DNA of 64,000 nt, taken from contig CAVUPU010000009.1 of the NCBI GenBank assembly GCA_963743425.1, positions 558,001-622,000 of the forward strand, read 5' to 3'. Below are positions 46,653 to 54,181 of this stretch, piece by piece; position 1 is the first letter of the stretch, and each line of letters starts with the position of its first letter. The translations under genes were made by a program, and so were the position numbers. The notes under the pieces are model-generated. The model was not told the DNA's origin. It ran no database searches and worked only from the letters and a program-made list of their open reading frames with translations. Source of the DNA: JAJVID01 sp963743425. GTDB lineage: Bacteria > Acidobacteriota > Blastocatellia > RBC074.

Positions 46653-46697
46653 CAAGTTATATACAGCCCCTTCCGCCGAAAGCATAGGAGAGAAATT

Positions 46698-48683
46698 ATG
46701 CGCCGGATTATGCCTAAGAGGTTGTTGCCCGTTATCACTGCTATTCTCGCCGCTCTGACCTTCACTCAGCCGGGCTGGACACAATCAACCGGGCCAGGCC
46801 GCGACATGGATCGCGAGAGGGCTATTTGGCGGGAACTTGAGAAGATCGCTCCAAAATCCGTCGAAACTTTCAAAGCCGCCACGGAAGTTTATGACAAGCA
46901 GGATTATGAACAGGCGGCGAAATTATACTGGCAGGTGATGGATAAGGCGCCGGGTTTCGATCCCATCTATCGCCGGCTGGGATCCGCGCTGGCGCGTTCG
47001 GGGAAGACCGAAGAGGGGCTGCGCTATCTTGAGCGCGCGTACGAAATGAATCCTTCGTCCGAAAACATGGCCACGCTCGCGTGGTTTCTGGACGAGCCGG
47101 GCGAAGGAAAACAATCGTCGAGGTTCAACAAGATGCGCGCGCTGGAGTTGGCTAAAAAGGCGCTGGCCGCGTATCAGGCTCAGAACCGCCGCGATGACCC
47201 GTACTACGCGCTGACCGTGGCGCAGATCGCCTTCGATCTGAACAAAATCGAGGAAGTCCGCGCCGCGGTGAAGGAGCTCGCCTCCAGCCATCCTGACATG
47301 ATGCAGACACACTACTTTCTAGCGTTAATCGCGGCCTACGATGAAGACTGGGAGAAAGCGGAAGAAGAAATCAAACTGGCGCAGAGTCTGGGATTGCCTG
47401 CCGAAGTCGCTCGACAATTCCTGGATTCTGGCGTTCAAACACGCGCGCAGGGCTGGCGCTACCTTTACTACTCCTTCTACCTCGTCGGAGCGTGGATTGT
47501 CGGCCTCGCGGCGCTCTTCACGCTCGGCAAGCTCTTCTCGAAACTGACGCTGCGCTCGGTCGAAGAGGCCGATCCGAACAGCGAGACCGGCGCGAAAGAA
47601 ATTTCATTGCGGAGCCGGTACAAGCGGCTGATCAATATCGCTGGCGTCTACTACTACATCTCGCTGCCCGTGGTGATTTTTCTGGTGCTGGCGGTGGCGG
47701 GGTCAATCATCTACGGCTTCCTCATGATCGGGCGCATACCGGTCAAGCTCGCGTTGATCATAGTCATCGCGGCGGCGGTGACGATTTACAAGATGATCCG
47801 CTCGCTGTTCGTCAAAATCCAAAGCGAAGATCCGGGCCGCGCGTTGAAGCCTGAAGAGGCGCCGGGGCTGTGGACGTTGACGCGCGAGGTGGCGCAGGCC
47901 GTGAGCACGCGCCCGATTGACGAAATCCGCATCACGCCAGGATGCGATCTGGCCGTTTTCGAAAAGGGCGGCTTCCGCGAGAAGATGCAGGATCGCGCGA
48001 AGCGGATTCTGATTCTCGGCGTGGGCGCGTTGAACGGAATGCGGCAGAACGCGTTCCGCGCCGTACTGGCGCACGAATACGGCCATTTTTCGCACCGCGA
48101 CACGGCGGGCGGCGACGTGGCGCTGCGCGTTGAACAGGATATGACGAAGTTCGCATACGCGATGGCGCTGGCCGGACAGGCCGTGTGGTGGAACATAGCC
48201 TTCCAGTTTCTGCGCGTCTATCACTTCATCTTCCGCCGCATCACCCACGGCGCCACGCGATTGCAGGAGATACTGGCCGACCGCGTGGCCGCGCAAAACT
48301 ACGGCGCCGAATCTTTCGAGGAGGGGCTGCGCCACGTCATCCGCCGCGAAGTCGAATTCAACCGCGTCGCGTCGAAGGAGATCGAGGAAGCCTCCCAGGC
48401 CCGCCGCGATCTGAAAAACCTCTACCAATTGCAGGCGACACAGGAAACGTTCGATCTGCAGATGATCGAGACGGAAATCAACGACATCATCACTCGCCCG
48501 ACGACTGAAGACGATACGCACCCAAGCCCGATTGACCGGTTCCGCCTGGCTCAGCGCATCCTTTGCAATAACCCTCCGTCGTCAGACGCGATGGTCTGGG
48601 ACCTCTTCGCCAGCCGCGAAAGCCTGACGACTGAGATGAGCAAATTGATCGACGACCGCGTGAAAGAGGCGGCGACCGCGTAA
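46698..48683 (+). CDS. TPR-containing M48-family membrane metallopeptidase
   Basis: 661 residues from the ATG at 46698, which has AGGAG 7 nt upstream. A signal peptide (about 5-30) precedes a TPR region (about 35-250; YEQAAKLYWQVMDKAPGFDP, SGKTEEGLRYLERAYEMNPS). Three or four membrane helices lie between about 265 and 390. The peptidase domain has the zinc motif VLAHEYGHFSHRD and the third ligand Glu in LQEILADRVAAQNYG. Such enzymes (HtpX-like) take part in membrane protein quality control. A TPR front end is unusual for HtpX but common in M48 outer-membrane types. Confidence 0.9.
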   Translation: MRRIMPKRLLPVITAILAALTFTQPGWTQSTGPGRDMDRERAIWRELEKIAPKSVETFKAATEVYDKQDYEQAAKLYWQVMDKAPGFDPIYRRLGSALARSGKTEEGLRYLERAYEMNPSSENMATLAWFLDEPGEGKQSSRFNKMRALELAKKALAAYQAQNRRDDPYYALTVAQIAFDLNKIEEVRAAVKELASSHPDMMQTHYFLALIAAYDEDWEKAEEEIKLAQSLGLPAEVARQFLDSGVQTRAQGWRYLYYSFYLVGAWIVGLAALFTLGKLFSKLTLRSVEEADPNSETGAKEISLRSRYKRLINIAGVYYYISLPVVIFLVLAVAGSIIYGFLMIGRIPVKLALIIVIAAAVTIYKMIRSLFVKIQSEDPGRALKPEEAPGLWTLTREVAQAVSTRPIDEIRITPGCDLAVFEKGGFREKMQDRAKRILILGVGALNGMRQNAFRAVLAHEYGHFSHRDTAGGDVALRVEQDMTKFAYAMALAGQAVWWNIAFQFLRVYHFIFRRITHGATRLQEILADRVAAQNYGAESFEEGLRHVIRREVEFNRVASKEIEEASQARRDLKNLYQLQATQETFDLQMIETEINDIITRPTTEDDTHPSPIDRFRLAQRILCNNPPSSDAMVWDLFASRESLTTEMSKLIDDRVKEAATA

Positions 48684-48689
48684 AGCGAT

Positions 48690-48830
48690 ATGAAAACGGT
48701 TAGACGATGGCTTCTCGTCACAACGCTGACGATTGCAGTCTGCGCCGTAGCTTACGCGCAGGCCGCTTCGTCCGCGCAGAAGGGAGCGCCGGAAAAAGAT
48801 TCGATCTGTACGGACGGTTTCCTTCTTCGT
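48690..48830 (+). pseudogene. Truncated secreted-protein gene, 5' end only
   Basis: The start MKTVRRWLLVTTLTIAVCAV, then AYAQAASSAQKGAPEKDSIC, encodes a good signal peptide and about 20 mature residues. It then runs into the left arm of the REP-like element at about 48830 (SGGTPDISRW is repeat-derived). Its remaining part is not found beyond the element. It begins 6 bp after the M48 peptidase, so it was probably the last gene of that operon until the element inserted. Confidence 0.55.
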
Positions 48831-48835
48831 TCCGG

Positions 48836-49215
48836 AGGGACGCCGGATATTAGCCGGTGGAGAAACCACCGGTAGGGGACGATACTAGATTCCCGCGCCC
48901 CGGATGTCGAAGTGGGTTCACGAGGAGCTCAAAAAGCCGCTATTTTCCTGGCAGGAAGGATACGGAGCATTCACCGTCGGCGCCTCGCAGATTGAGGTAG
49001 TGAAGAATTACATCGCCAATCAGGAAGAGCATCATCGCAAAAAGACATTTCAGGAAGAGTATCTTGAGTTCTTGAAACAAAGTGGCGTGGAATATGACGA
49101 AAGATATCTCTGGTGAATATCTGTCCTGCGCCCCATCCGGGGCGCGATGATTATTATTGCCGCGTCCCCGGTGGTTTCTCCACCGGCTAATATCCGTTGT
49201 GCCTCCGGCACAAAA
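48836..49215. repeat. REP-like composite palindrome (copy C) enclosing a RAYT fragment
   Basis: Left arm GACGCCGGATATTAGCCGGT, then GGAGAAACCACCGG (from 48838), mirrors the right arm CCGGTGGTTTCTCCACCGGC, then TAATATCCGT and TGTGCCTCCGGCACAA (to 49212). The inner GCGCCCCATCCGGGGCGC palindrome (49128-49146) is intact on the right; its left counterpart CGCGCCCCGG borders the coding fragment at 48903. Arms match copies A and B closely. Confidence 0.9.
48904..49116 (+). pseudogene. REP-associated tyrosine transposase (RAYT, Y1_Tnp), C-terminal fragment
   Basis: 70 residues: MSKWVHEELKKPLFSWQEGY, GAFTVGASQIEVVKNYIANQ, EEHHRKKTFQEEYLEFLKQS, GVEYDERYLW. This is the C-terminal third of an IS200-like/RAYT transposase, including the presumed catalytic Tyr in NYIANQEEHH and the conserved GxEYDERYLW end. 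The N-terminal part with the HUH metal site (about 80 residues) is missing, so it is inactive. It lies exactly between the mirrored arms of the palindrome, which is the arrangement of a RAYT with its REP sequences. Confidence 0.85.
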
Positions 49216-49396
49216 ACAATCGAATATTTTCTTGCGCACGATGATTTTGTTTAAGGATATTGTAAGTATGATAGTGTTAAGGCCCAAACAGCAATTTATC
49301 AGATTAGCGCCCATTCTCTTCTTGCTCTTCGCAATGGCTTATTCGCAAACAAAACCAAGTAGAGAACAGAATCCTCCAGATGAGAGGGCGAGCATT

Positions 49397-50362
49397 ATGA
49401 CATCTTTGTCGAGAATTGAATTTGAGATCATCGAGGGGATTTTTCACGATGGATTGGGGACATTTGCTGAACTAATACTTGCTAACAAGCTGATTGAGTC
49501 AGCGCGACTCGACCAACCACAATTCAATCTTTCCAACAGCGAAGCCAAGATGCGCAATGCGGTGAATCGTCTACCAGACGTACACAAGAGCCGCGCTATC
49601 TTCGAGCGGGAAAAAGGCAATGTCATTGCTGGCATTGGGCGCGGCGCACTTGAGCTATTAAACAAGATAAAGCCCGCAACCCTTATCCGTGTTCGTCACG
49701 TGGCGCGAGAGTTTGCCGGGGCCAAGGCCGCCGATCTCCTGCTCGAGTTCAGAGATCATCTTTCGTTGCCCATTTCAGTAAAAACCGACAAGTCTGGGAA
49801 AGTCGCTATTGCTGAAGGCCAGACGCCGGACATAGGAGCGAAATGGGCGGAAAGATATTTCCAGGTCTCTGCCTCGGAGCTCGAGGGAATGATTCGCGAG
49901 CTTGGCTTTTCGTCAATGAATGAACTCAAGTCCCACTATTTGAACGTTGCTAGGCTGGTTGCACGCGTTCTGATTCGCAAGCTTGGTTTGATAAATTGCC
50001 AACCGACTGATTTCAGTCAGGCGCGTGTCACCAATTTAGATGGGGCAAAATACCTCTTACGACAGCTTTTGCTTTTTAAGCAAGGTAACGACGGGAGCAA
50101 GGTGATTATCATTGATCGTGCTACTGGTGAGGTGAAGTGGGAATCGTTATTGGATGCCGTGGACATAGACCGTTTAAATAACGAAAGAATTTCGTTTCGT
50201 CCATCACGTCCTAGAGGTGAGAGGTCAATCGGATCAGAATTCGGAATCAAGATAGACGGACGGGCAGTGGTCACGTTTCAGATCAAGCACAAACGCGGAG
50301 CCGCACGTGAAACTAGCCGTCGCAACGAGTTCTCTGACATCACAACTCGTCTTATCATTTGA
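49397..50362 (+). CDS. Probable type II restriction endonuclease
   Basis: 321 residues from the ATG at 49397. The frame extends upstream (ATG at 49241 or 49268) and would add a signal-peptide-like stretch (RLAPILFLLFAMAYS), which is odd for a DNA-cutting enzyme, so I prefer the later start. The segment AKAADLLLEFRDHLSLPISV, then KTDKSG, resembles the D-x(n)-E-x-K core of PD-(D/E)xK nucleases. The identification rests mainly on its convergent neighbour, a D12-class adenine methylase overlapping its 3' end by 8 bp. Recognition site unknown. Confidence 0.65.
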   Translation: MTSLSRIEFEIIEGIFHDGLGTFAELILANKLIESARLDQPQFNLSNSEAKMRNAVNRLPDVHKSRAIFEREKGNVIAGIGRGALELLNKIKPATLIRVRHVAREFAGAKAADLLLEFRDHLSLPISVKTDKSGKVAIAEGQTPDIGAKWAERYFQVSASELEGMIRELGFSSMNELKSHYLNVARLVARVLIRKLGLINCQPTDFSQARVTNLDGAKYLLRQLLLFKQGNDGSKVIIIDRATGEVKWESLLDAVDIDRLNNERISFRPSRPRGERSIGSEFGIKIDGRAVVTFQIKHKRGAARETSRRNEFSDITTRLII

Positions 50363-51404
50363 TGACACGCACATAATGAACGTACTCAATCGTGGTGTCG
50401 CGCTTGTATTCACGTCCATTGTCTGCTTTGAAACGATTATAAGCTATCGGGGAAGTTTCAGGCTCTCCACGCAGGCTGAGGATTCGGCGCACATCTTCCA
50501 AACTCAACACCCCTTCATCGTTGTAACTCAATAGAATGTGTTTCGTTTGCGCGTGTCGTACTAGATCTTCTAGAGCTCCGGCAGCGGCTGGCGCTTGGCA
50601 GTAACGGCTGCGCGGATAATCTCGCATTCCGGTCACACCATTCAGTCGGGGATTGTCGTAGGCTGCAATTGTCTCCAATACATGATAGTTCGCCCCGTAT
50701 TGCCGATGATTGTAAGGCGGGTCTAGGTAGAGCACGTCGCATTCTATCTCTTTGATCAATTCGTTGGCGTCTCGATTGAAGACCTGACATCCGGTGATAT
50801 GATTGCTGAGCGACAGTGGTTTGAGTCTCAATGGTTTGAATGCGCTGGCTTTGAATTTCTTCAAAAACGCCCCGTAGACACTCGCAGTGTTGGCTACTTG
50901 ATCAATCGCTTCAAGTAATGAGCAAAGCAAGTAGAAATATTCCTGCTCCGTGATGATTTCTTGCTCCCGCCATTTTTCTATTGCCTGTCGAATAGCATCT
51001 GTTTTTTCCGCGTTCTCTTCAGTATAGTAAAGTCTCTTTCCCGCAGGGCCGTAATTCTCGGCAATGAAACCTCTCACTCCAGGCAGGTGATTGACGAAGG
51101 CGAGAACTTGGGCTGCCGGATCATCAAATAGATTGGGGTATTGAGCAATTTCATCAGCGTACCGGCGAAGCAACCCAACGAATGAAGGCGTTTCATTGAT
51201 CTCGATATACGCTTTGTTTAATGCATAAGCGTAGTATTGAAAGTCGTTAGCGATGATTCGCAACCCCAACTTTTTAAAATGCCGTCCCACGGCTCCGGTA
51301 CCTGCGAAGATGTCGCAGACGGTCTTCTTGTCCCCATCGCAGATTTGGTCAAAGACTTGTTCGATGAAGGGAAGCAGTGTGTATTTGGAGCCGATGTAAT
51401 TCAT
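50355..51404 (-). CDS. D12-class DNA N6-adenine methyltransferase
   Basis: 349 residues. MNYIGSKYTLLPFIEQVFDQ is the typical D12 opening, VCDIFAGTGAVGRHFKKLGL is motif I for SAM, and VLYLDPPYNHRQYGANYHVL holds the catalytic DPPY box. D12 enzymes methylate adenine N6; this one probably protects against the endonuclease encoded tail-to-tail with it. The 3' ends overlap by 8 bp. The length is greater than Dam (about 280), owing to a helical insertion between the motifs, which is common among restriction-linked members. Confidence 0.92.
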   Translation of the reverse strand: MNYIGSKYTLLPFIEQVFDQICDGDKKTVCDIFAGTGAVGRHFKKLGLRIIANDFQYYAYALNKAYIEINETPSFVGLLRRYADEIAQYPNLFDDPAAQVLAFVNHLPGVRGFIAENYGPAGKRLYYTEENAEKTDAIRQAIEKWREQEIITEQEYFYLLCSLLEAIDQVANTASVYGAFLKKFKASAFKPLRLKPLSLSNHITGCQVFNRDANELIKEIECDVLYLDPPYNHRQYGANYHVLETIAAYDNPRLNGVTGMRDYPRSRYCQAPAAAGALEDLVRHAQTKHILLSYNDEGVLSLEDVRRILSLRGEPETSPIAYNRFKADNGREYKRDTTIEYVHYVRVIK

Positions 51405-51413
51405 CCTTTGTTG

Positions 51414-51816
51414 TTATGTCTCTGTAATGATCGTCAGTCCCGGCAGATAGTCAAAGTCTGACGCGTTATGCGTTACCAGTTCCACACCGTAAAGAAGCGC
51501 CGTCGCCGCAATCCACGCGTCGTTCGGACGGATGACACGCCCAAGCCGATGCGCCTGTTCTGATACTTCAGCCCACTTCCGGCAAAGCGCGTGGCTCGAT
51601 TCGATGACGGTGAAACGCCCCAGGACGGTCGTTAACATCTCCGGCATGTCTGCGCGATCCCCAATTCCTGGCTATGGCCCACCGCTCCAACTCAGCGAGC
51701 GTCATAAAGCTTATTGACGTGATCGCATTGACAAAGTGCGGCTCATACTTCGCGGCGCGCGTGTCTTTTTTGTATATGTAGGACACAACATCGGTGTCCA
51801 CGATCATCGCGCGCAT
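51414..51816 (-). pseudogene. vapC: PIN-domain toxin (VapC-like), frameshifted at a G run
   Basis: Frame 1 reads MIVDTDVVSYIYKKDTRAAK and ISFMTLAELERWAIARNWG. A one-base shift in the GGGG run near 51657 leads to frame 2: DRADMPEMLTTVLGRFTVIE, VIRPNDAWIAATALLYGVEL, VTHNASDFDYLPGL. All four PIN acidic residues (Asp, Glu, Asp, Asp) are present across the two frames. Intact length would be about 133. The toxin family cleaves RNA. The frame error could inactivate it or be a homopolymer sequencing error. It directly follows its antitoxin and shares one base with that gene's stop. Confidence 0.8.
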
Positions 51817-52073
51817 CAGTCAAGCTCCCTTTCCTTTTCGCCTTCGCTGCGCCATTTGCGCAGCGCCGCGATGAAATCATCAACGCTCTCATCTTCCGGC
51901 CAGAATGTGGCCTCAGCTTGAGCGGCCTTGAAATCGAACGGCCCGACGCCTTGTTCTTCCGCAAGTTGTTCAATCGTCTTCGGCGGCTTGAGCAGTTCGA
52001 CCAGCAGTTGCTGGTCGGCTATCGGCAATTGCTGCGCGTCGTGAAAGACTTGATCGAGAGTTGGTGTGCTCAT
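51816..52073 (-). CDS. Antitoxin of the PIN toxin pair
   Basis: 85 residues from the ATG at 52073, with AAAGGAG upstream. The protein is acidic and helical (MSTPTLDQVFHDAQQLPIAD, ending VDDFIAALRKWRSEGEKERE), in keeping with small toxin-neutralising proteins that pair with PIN toxins in cyanobacteria and acidobacteria. No clear DNA-binding domain is visible. The TGATG overlap with the toxin start supports a toxin-antitoxin operon. Confidence 0.8.
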   Translation of the reverse strand: MSTPTLDQVFHDAQQLPIADQQLLVELLKPPKTIEQLAEEQGVGPFDFKAAQAEATFWPEDESVDDFIAALRKWRSEGEKERELD

Positions 52074-52184
52074 TGCGCTCGCTCTCCTTTCTTCGTGATC
52101 TTCCATGCCTGGTTTTATACACCTGAAGAAATTATTCCTCAATGCGGCCATTTAGCACAACCGACCGGCGCGAATTGAAACAGG

Positions 52185-53294
52185 CTATTCGTCTCCGAAA
52201 GAGACCCCCAGGTCGCGCGCCGACTGGATGACGTCGTAATCGCGCGGGACCTGTTTGCGTTTGCGGATCGCGATTGCGAGTGGGACGGTGGTGATGGTTG
52301 ACGATTGAAGGGCGACCATGACGTTCTTCTTTCCGCACTCGATGGCGCGGACGGCGGCGGCGCCGAACCTGGTCGCCAGCAATCTGTCGGTGGACGTCGG
52401 CTGGCCGCCGCGCTGCAGGTGGCCCAGCACCAGCGAGCGGGTCTCATATCCGGTCAGTCTGTTCAAATCGACGGCCAGTCGTTCGGCGATGCCGCCCAAT
52501 CGCGGCTCGCGCCCGTCCTCGCTCGCTTTGAAGGTCATCTCGCCGCCCACCGGCGCGGCGCCTTCCGCCGTGACGATAATGGCGAAGTTGCGTTTGCGCC
52601 GCCAGCGGTCGTGCAATTTTCGCGCGATGGGTTCGAGCCGGTATGGAATTTCCGGGATCAGGATCACGTCGGCGCCGCCCGCGACGCCCGAATAAAGAGC
52701 GATCCATCCGGCGTAGCGTCCCATCACTTCGACGATCATCACGCGCTCGTGCGAGGCTGCCGTCGCGTGCAGCTTGTCAATGGCGTCGGTCGCGGTCTCC
52801 ACCGCGGTGCTGAAACCGAAGGTCATCTCGGTCGCCATCAGGTCGTTGTCAATCGTCTTGGGCACGCCGATCACGGGAATGCCCTTTTTGGCCAGGTCGC
52901 TTGCGATCGAGAGCGTGCCGTCGCCGCCGATGACGACCAGAGATTCCAGTTCGAGATCGTGAAAATGTTCGACGACCTTGTCTGAAATGTTGATGAAGCG
53001 GGTCTCGCCGTCCTCGGTGACCTTGAGTTTGAACGGATTGCCGCGATTGGTCGTGCCGAGGATCGTCCCGCCGGTGTGGATGATGCCGCGCACGTCGTGC
53101 GTGTTGAGCAGATGGACGCGGTTCCGGTAGAGCAACCCTTCGAAACCGTGTTCGATGCCGTATACCTCCCATCCCCGGTTGATCGCGCCGATTACCACCG
53201 CCCGAATCACGGCGTTCAGGCCGGGACAGTCTCCCCCGCCGGTCACGAGACCGATCTTTTTAACGTAAGAATCTTTCTTATTCCGTTGAGTCAT
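52185..53294 (-). CDS. pfkA: 6-phosphofructokinase, G104/K124 (group III-like) type
   Basis: 369 residues. KKIGLVTGGGDCPGLNAVIR is the N-terminal phosphate loop, LVVIGGDGTLSIASDLAK the phosphoryl-donor site and PKTIDNDLMATEMTFGF the catalytic loop. The first site has Gly (GGDG), as in ATP-dependent enzymes. The second has Lys (PKTIDND), as in pyrophosphate-dependent or mixed-type enzymes, while E. coli PfkA has Gly there. This combination is known from actinobacterial ATP-using enzymes, so ATP is the better guess. It phosphorylates fructose-6-phosphate in glycolysis. A heptanucleotide repeat pair lies upstream. Confidence 0.93.
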   Translation of the reverse strand: MTQRNKKDSYVKKIGLVTGGGDCPGLNAVIRAVVIGAINRGWEVYGIEHGFEGLLYRNRVHLLNTHDVRGIIHTGGTILGTTNRGNPFKLKVTEDGETRFINISDKVVEHFHDLELESLVVIGGDGTLSIASDLAKKGIPVIGVPKTIDNDLMATEMTFGFSTAVETATDAIDKLHATAASHERVMIVEVMGRYAGWIALYSGVAGGADVILIPEIPYRLEPIARKLHDRWRRKRNFAIIVTAEGAAPVGGEMTFKASEDGREPRLGGIAERLAVDLNRLTGYETRSLVLGHLQRGGQPTSTDRLLATRFGAAAVRAIECGKKNVMVALQSSTITTVPLAIAIRKRKQVPRDYDVIQSARDLGVSFGDE

Positions 53295-53335
53295 AATTGA
53301 AGTTTATGTTTCGTAGCCCAAAGTTCAAGGGGGAG

Positions 53336-53465
53336 GGATTGCGGATTGCGGATTGCGGATTGCGGATTGCGGATTGATACAGCTTTAAATCTAAATCTCG
53401 ATTTCGTATCTGCGGTTGAACAGACTTCATAAATCCGCAATCCGCAATCCGCAATCCGCAATCCG
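53336..53465. repeat. Heptanucleotide inverted repeat pair upstream of pfkA
   Basis: About six GGATTGC units (53336-53376) face about five CAATCCG units (53432-53465) across a 55-bp spacer. The arms are near-perfect complements of about 35 bp. It has the same repeat word and layout as 7696-7867. It fills most of the pfkA-fadR gap; the rest holds the fadR promoter. Confidence 0.92.
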
Positions 53466-53468
53466 GAG

Positions 53469-53498
53469 TTGATTCACGCCAACCAATTCAACTATTAT
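53469..53498 (+). promoter_or_regulatory. Predicted sigma-70 promoter of the fad operon
   Basis: TTGATT (53469-53474) and TATTAT (53493-53498) are separated by 18 bp, close to the sigma-70 consensus. The expected transcription start falls at the FadR box just downstream. Prediction by eye. Confidence 0.5.
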
Positions 53499-53503
53499 GC
53501 CGG

Positions 53504-53523
53504 CTGAATGAACGCTCATTCAG
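53504..53523. promoter_or_regulatory. FadR box (TetR-type), operator of the fad operon
   Basis: CTGAATGA-ACGC-TCATTCAG is a perfect palindrome and contains TGAATGA-N4-TCATTCA, the operator form described for the TetR-type FadR of Bacillus subtilis. It lies at the predicted transcription start, 25 bp before fadR. FadR would repress and release in the presence of long-chain acyl-CoA. Confidence 0.8.
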
Positions 53524-53548
53524 CGCGCTCTTAATAAACCTAATTCCA

Positions 53549-54181
53549 ATGCAGACAAAACGTAAAAACGCCTCTCCATCAGTCGAACCGGTTGAAGAGA
53601 AATCACGCAACGGCAAATACGAGGCCATCCTGCGCGCGGCGGCCCGTGTCTTTGCGCGGTCAGGATATTTCAACGCGAAAGTCTCCGATGTGGCGCGGAC
53701 GGCGGGCGTGGCTGACGGAACGGTCTACTTATATTTCAAAAACAAGGACGACCTGTTGACTTCGATCTTCGGTTGGGCGATGGGCGAATTCATCAACCGG
53801 GCGAAGTCGGAGTTGGCCGAATTAGAAGACCCGCGCGAAAAGCTGCGCCGGTTTGCGCATCTCCATTTTTCGCTGCTCGAACAAGAGCGCGACATCGCTA
53901 TCGTTTTTCAGATCGAGTTGCGCCAATCGACCAAATTCATGGAGCATTTTTCGAAGACCTATCTGGCTCAGTATTTGCAGATTCTGCGAGAGATTATTGA
54001 GGAAGGACAGCGACGCGAGATTTTCAGAAAGCAACTCAACTCGAAGGTGGTGGCGAAATTCCTGTTCGGGGCGCTGGACGAGATGGCGACCAATTGGGTG
54101 TTGAGCCGCAAGAATCACAGTTTGACGGCGATGGTCGAGCCGGTTTTGGACATATTTTTGAATGGAGTGAGCAATGTCTGA
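53549..54181 (+). CDS. fadR: TetR-family regulator FadR
   Basis: 210 residues. The helix-turn-helix (AILRAAARVFARSGYFNAKV, DVARTAGVADGTVYLYFKNK) is followed by a ligand-binding domain (IAIVFQIELRQSTKFMEHFS, KTYLAQYLQILREIIEEGQR) that closely resembles Bacillus FadR. It is expected to sense acyl-CoA and repress the operon from the box at 53504. It is the first gene; the fadD start lies 8 bp inside its end, so the two are translated together. The N-terminal 20 residues are disordered and charged. Confidence 0.9.
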   Translation: MQTKRKNASPSVEPVEEKSRNGKYEAILRAAARVFARSGYFNAKVSDVARTAGVADGTVYLYFKNKDDLLTSIFGWAMGEFINRAKSELAELEDPREKLRRFAHLHFSLLEQERDIAIVFQIELRQSTKFMEHFSKTYLAQYLQILREIIEEGQRREIFRKQLNSKVVAKFLFGALDEMATNWVLSRKNHSLTAMVEPVLDIFLNGVSNV

